DNA of 64,000 nucleotides, taken from assembly GCF_033807715.1 (NCBI RefSeq), contig NC_084587.1, positions 17,342,017 to 17,406,016 of the forward strand, in the 5' to 3' direction. This DNA comes from Cololabis saira. Its lineage: Eukaryota > Chordata > Actinopteri > Beloniformes > Belonidae. Shown here one piece after another: positions 59,251-64,000 of this stretch. The position numbers and the translations under genes were made by a program. Under the pieces are notes generated by a model that was not told the DNA's origin, did no database searches, and saw only the letters and a list, made by a program, of their open reading frames with translations. Numbering within the stretch: the first letter of the stretch is position 1; each line of letters opens with the position of its first letter.

Positions 59251-61212
59251 TCATTCCCACAACTACTGGCCTAGCTTACAAACTCAGCTTTTTGAACCAT
59301 CTTTAGTAGAAAAATAAAGCATGCATCCATCTCCACCACTCCTAAAACATGTAATTATCAGCTTTTTGGTCGCCTAGAATACATAGATTGTGATTTTTAC
59401 CGGTGTACCCCCCCCAGCGGGTGCACAGTATGCCACATCCTATCTGAACCATGAGGCAAAGACGGACTCAAAAATCCACAACTGAACCCGATCCATGCGT
59501 GAAAAATGTTACCGGCAGCTGCGAGTCAAGCAAGCGTCATAGTTAATAAAGAGAGCGGTGAAATGACCTGGAGCGACACTGAACCATAAACCCTCGCTCT
59601 ACCTTGACACCACCTCCAGTCCCGCTCAGCCCTGCTCCACCCAACCCAGACCGGGCTGCCACAGCGGCCTGGATCGGCACAAGCTGATTTTCCTCTCGTT
59701 TTTCAAAAAACCACGCTCCGAAGACTAGATTATGGTGCAGGTTGGAGCTGCTCTTACTTGCTGTTTTACTGTACACCCACAACATACCAAAGACTTCACA
59801 GCTCGCCTCATTTTCTCTTCCCCGAGGCAACTCAGAACTTTTTCATTTTTAATCTCTCACTTCCAGTTGATCTTGTTTTGGTTTGGTCAATGCCGTTTAA
59901 AGTTTAATCACTCTAATTATTCTGATTTTACTATTTAATGTGTTTTTTTCTCTCTCTCATATTTTCATCACCACGGCCGTCCAAGCGTTTTTTCAACTCT
60001 GTCATGTTGTCTAAAAAGGCCCCCCCACGAATGCTGGATGGGACATGCTGAACAGGACCGGGACACTTGTGTTAATATATCTGTGTTGGCACCAGGAGCG
60101 TAGCTGGGGTAGGGGGGTGGGGGGGCTGTTAGCATTGTAGTGCATCATTCTGCTCCACTTGCTGTTCTGTAGAAGCCCGGGCAACAGAACCCGGAGGAGC
60201 GGAGGGCGTTCTGGACCGTCGGGTGGCAGATATGAGAGCAGTGGCAAACACTTTGATGTGTTTGAGATAAGCCTGCTTTTCTGCTGTCAAACTTCACGCT
60301 GCTTCTATTTAACTCGTGACTAACTTGTATGTGGAAATATCAGCTTTTTTTTTTTCTTATTCTTTTTTTTTTTTCTTTTTTCATTTCCCTGTAATTGAAT
60401 CCGTTGCCGCGGAGATAACGTCTGCAGAGGAGGAGTGGGGTTTTTTCTCGAAGTCCACACATCCCCATTATCGGGGAGTCAGGGGGTGGATACATGCGCC
60501 TGTGAGCTCTGGTGCCGTTGGTGACATTTCAATCTGCACAAGTTTGAAGAACTTGACGGATGAAATAGAGAGACAGGTTCCTTATTTATTTATTTTTTTA
60601 CTTATTTTTAGGGGCACTGAAGGAGGGGATGGATCCTGGAGAGCCAGATAAGGGTTGTCGTTAGTGTGAACGTACGACTTGGTGCGTGTATCCGAGTGAG
60701 ACCGCATATTGCAGGGGAGCGCACGTGCATTCGCATGCACATACACACACACGCACGCCAGTAAATGGGGCAGAAATGAAATTCTTTGAAGCGTTGAGGT
60801 AATCCAGCGTAAACAGCAGCGGCAAGACAGACGAAGAGCTGCGTTGGTCTTCCACTCCCAGCTGCACAAGGGGAGCACGGGCGCACGCTTAAGCACGTTA
60901 CAAGTACGCAAAGGGGTGAGAGGGAAAGGAAAAGAATCATTTCTTCTCTCCTTTTTTTTTTTTAAATGTTTAACTCGCCTGGCTGAGCTCGGAGATAGTG
61001 CGTGTTTTTTTTTTCGGAAAAACGTTTTAATCGGAGAAGCAAGACTCGCCTGTCACGTGTTGTTTGGGAGTTTGTCCTCCCTGACAGATGAGTTTGCAGC
61101 TAAGTCAGGCTTTAAATTCACATGATGCCATGTTCTGACCTGCCATCCATGTACAGAGGGCAAAATTAGACATTGTCATTGAGCATCACTGTCTCCTCAC
61201 TGCCCCTATTAC

Positions 61213-61322
61213 TCTCTCTCTCTCTCTCTGTCTCTGTCTCTCTCTGTCTCTGTCTCTCTCTCTCTCTGTCTCTGTCTCTCTCTCTCTCTCTCTCTGTCTC
61301 TGTCTCTCTCTCTCTCTCTCTC
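61213..61322. repeat. (TC)n with TCTCTG units
   Basis: About 110 bases of pyrimidine-rich TC/TCTCTG repeat; reads purine on the coding strand. Confidence 0.95.
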
Positions 61323-61968
61323 TTCTCGGTTTCTCTGAATTCTCGTCCACCCTTCCCCGTTTCACCTTCCCCTTCCACCTGGCAGACTCCCTCCCTCCAT
61401 CAGTGCACCCTAAAGCATCAAAGCCTCTTCACACCACCAACTTCATCATGGATAAATTGCCAATTTGGTATACATGAAAGGATTCCCAAGTTCCCCCCGA
61501 TGAGGCGAGAGAGGGGCGAGAGAGTATCCGAAAGAAAGGGAAGAGGAGAAAAAAAAAAAAGGAAGGAGCGAATTCAATTATTTTTTGTCTCTATTAAGAA
61601 CCCAAACCTCCTGCCCACTCTCTTCACTTGGCAATTAGTGCCTCAGATAATTAACGAGGAAAGGGCAGCACCACAATACATCCCTAATCATGCACACTTC
61701 TATCTGGCAGAGAACGTTGCTGTAATTCTGATCCGCATAACTAAGACTAATTATATAATCGATGACTGCGCCCCCGCCCTCCGTACCTGAAGTGTGCTGG
61801 TGGGATGCTCGGATTTGAACCTGTGACCCGTAAGGTGTTGCCAAAGCAGCCGCTCCCCTGAAATGTGCCGTCACTTGGATTAAGGAGACGCGTCACAAAT
61901 GCCTGACTGCTCCGATTTGGCAGCATGAAATCATCCCTGAATATATATTTATATATTTGTGGCACGTC

Positions 61969-62060
61969 TGTGTGTGTGTGTGTGTGTAAGTGTGCGTGTG
62001 TGTGTTTAAGTGTGTGTGTGTGTAAGTGTGCATGCGTGAGCGTGAGTGTGAGTGTGTGTC
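61969..62060. repeat. (TG)n with variant units
   Basis: TG-rich run interrupted by TAAGTG and GAG units. Confidence 0.9.
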
Positions 62061-62191
62061 AGCCCGCGTATCCTCCTAAGCCATGTTCTGTAATGTGACA
62101 TTGCTGACTGGTGCTGACGTTAAGACTTTTCAGGGGAGAGTGGTGGTGGGGGGGGAAGCCTGCATCAGGAGAAAAACAGCTACCCCATCAA

Positions 62192-62222
62192 GTGTGTGCG
62201 TGTGAGTGTGTGTGTGTGTGTG
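62192..62222. repeat. (TG)n microsatellite
   Basis: GTGTGTGCGTGTGAGTGTGT continuing as TG. Confidence 0.9.
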
Positions 62223-62431
62223 ATGGGGTGCACGCTGAGAAAACTCTGCAGTCTATCTACAGCACATGAATGAGGACGTCAGAGTCCTTTGATGTTCTCA
62301 ATAGTCATTTTAGCTGACCAGAAACATGAGAAGAAACATGCCTGAAAGGTGTTGGAGTTTCTGTTTATGCCGCGAGCCCCCTGGCATCAACAGAAACAAC
62401 AATACAAGCAATGGAGAATAATTAATACTGA

Positions 62432-62471
62432 GACACACACACACACACACACACGCACACACACACACACA
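62432..62471. repeat. (CA)n microsatellite
   Basis: CA run with one CG interruption. Confidence 0.95.
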
Positions 62472-62809
62472 GAGGCCGTGATCAAGCTGAACGTAACAGA
62501 ATATCCATCACACTCAGCTGCTTCGCTCTCAAACAGCAACGGAGAGCCTGTTATCATAGATGAAGACGAATAACCATAATTTGATATTTAGGGAATGAGA
62601 ATACGTCACAATTTTCCCAAACGATGAGAAAGCTACTACCCATTCTTTTAATTCAATGTCTCTTTTTGCGTAAGAACAAAATTACAATATCTCAGATCAT
62701 TACGTTGGGTCTCATTTTAAATACCTCAGATAAACAACAAATTGAATGTTTTTTTCACCATGCCATTAATTATTAATAAAAAAAATAAACAAAAAAGAGA
62801 ATGTTGTGT

Positions 62810-63600
62810 GCAGTACTAAGTACCCCCATTATCAAGCAGCCTGTAGATCCACCTTTAGCTGGAGTCTCCTCCTACGTGACTTCATCAGTCGTGTACACCC
62901 TCTTCTTTGCAACTTTGCTTCGTTCTCTAAGAACGTGCTTGTGTACATCTCTCTTAAGTCCTCGCCACAAAACTTCAGCCATGTTTGAGCAGGTCATTCC
63001 AAAAACCTTGATTCTTTTTTCAGCCCTTCGGGCGTAAATTTGCTGGTGTGCTTCAGATCATTATCCAGTTGCAGGACCCAAAAAAGCTGTTAGCTCTTCC
63101 AAAGGTTGCCTCACGTTGGCCTTAAAAATACAAATTGGTGTTGGTGTCCAGGTCCTGTGGCTGCAGAACAACCTCCGGTATAAAGTGTTTCTGCAGAGAT
63201 TTTGTGTTCAAACATGGCACTGGGCCGTCGTGGTCGGGCACTTGGGGCAAATCTGCTATAAGTTTACACTTGTAAAAAGAGTGATAGCCCCTCTTACTGC
63301 TTTCCAAGTATGAAATATTCCTCCCAGTGTGGAACATTGAACTCCAAATTGTTTGATAATGTTTTTTTTCCAACTGTTTCCAAATTGATATGTAGCAGAA
63401 TTAGCTAAGACCTCTGCTGCCTCTGTTGACATGGTGTTAGCACACGACTGCCTGCAGACCAACAAACTGCTCACAGGTCGGATTGTATAGGGGGCGGGAC
63501 ATCGGCTGATGGTCAATTGCTGATAATTGGCAGCACCTGGCTGCAACTTACTCTCTAAAATCCTATGGAAGTAGTAAAGGGGTACTTGGTATTGCCCACA
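62810..63600 (-). mobile_element. Tc1/mariner-like non-autonomous transposon, both ends present
   Basis: Left end GTACTAAGTACCCCCATTAT, right end AGGGGTACTTGGTATTGCCC (with preceding AGTAAA): inverted termini. The interior carries the GAGCAGGTCATTCCAAAAAC block shared with 8750-9425 but no intact frame. It is the most complete copy of this repeat family in the window. Confidence 0.65.
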
Positions 63601-64000
63601 TGTTGTTTTTTTGGATTAATTTTTATAAGAAGTTGCAGGCTGTGAAAAAAAAAACCAGTATGTTATTCAGCTGAAGCTATATTTTCCTAATACTGAGAGC
63701 CACACCAATCAGATCAGAACATTTTTAAATATTTTTGCACAATAATAACCGCATGCATGTAGCCTACTGTATTATTTATATTGATCACGGCCTTTGATAA
63801 GTAAAACGACAGCAGAGACGCATGGGCAAACCCGATGAGGTGTCTGCACCGGTGTTTGTTTCCGGTGGTTTGATTCCGATGCAGACCGAGGATCTGAACC
63901 AGAATAGGCCTCATAAACGGTTCAGCTCCTCAAAGGGTTTAAAAGATCACAGAATGATAGTTGCTGCCACATAGAATTTAAATTCTATGTTTGGGGTTGT

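Larger units (their letters stand above)
53686..64000 (-). other. adgrl3: adgrl3 upstream intron, continues off window
   Basis: No HormR, olfactomedin or lectin exon was recognised on the minus strand in these 10.3 kb. Contains the repeats listed separately. 56510-60300 is largely unique, with 58560-58960 the least repeat-like part. Confidence 0.65.

Noticed and set aside
59543..59830. 95-codon minus-strand frame as an upstream adgrl3 exon
   Set aside because: No similarity to HormR, olfactomedin or lectin domains and no convincing splice sites.
61173..61790. 205-codon + strand open frame
   Set aside because: Over a third is Ser/Leu from the TC repeat, and the rest has no domain; it is open because the repeat lacks stops.

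Overview
The window looks like teleost nuclear DNA. It is AT-rich, has a multi-exon vertebrate gene with GT-AG introns, and carries fish-type interspersed repeats: L2-like and RTE/Rex-like LINE ends, an R2/R4-type LINE relic, Tc1/mariner relics, TTAA-flanked MITEs, a tRNA-type SINE and many CA/TA/GA microsatellites. No bacterial or organelle features are present.

The one gene I can support is the 3' part of an adhesion-GPCR latrophilin, adgrl3 (LPHN3), on the minus strand. Fifteen coding exons run from 53685 (first visible exon, GAIN domain) down to the stop codon at 7659-7661. All exon joins keep frame with GT donors and AG acceptors. With the short donor at exon 10 and both small cassettes included, they give 2766 nt (921 residues plus stop). 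The order is GAIN domain (exons 1-3), GPS cleavage site and tethered agonist (exon 4), seven transmembrane helices (exons 5-9), then a long cytoplasmic tail ending in the PDZ ligand LVTSL (exons 10-15). The lectin, olfactomedin and HormR exons are not recognisable in 53686-64000, so they probably lie beyond the right edge.

The tail is splice-rich. It has tandem in-frame donors 51 nt apart at exon 10, a 129-nt cassette (11265-11393) and an 18-nt microexon (10721-10738); every option preserves frame. Two acceptors abut microsatellites: exon 2 has a (TG)n array instead of an ordinary polypyrimidine tract, and exon 7 has a (CT)n tract. These are the most interesting regulatory observations in the window.

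Layout: 1-5270 is intergenic repeat debris (LINE relics). About 6000-7658 is the probable 3'UTR. 7659-53685 is the gene body, with introns holding Tc1-like, L2 and SINE insertions, several TTAA-flanked MITEs and an ~0.9 kb element that is almost entirely a long inverted repeat. 53686-64000 is intron with more repeats, simple-sequence tracts and some unique sequence.
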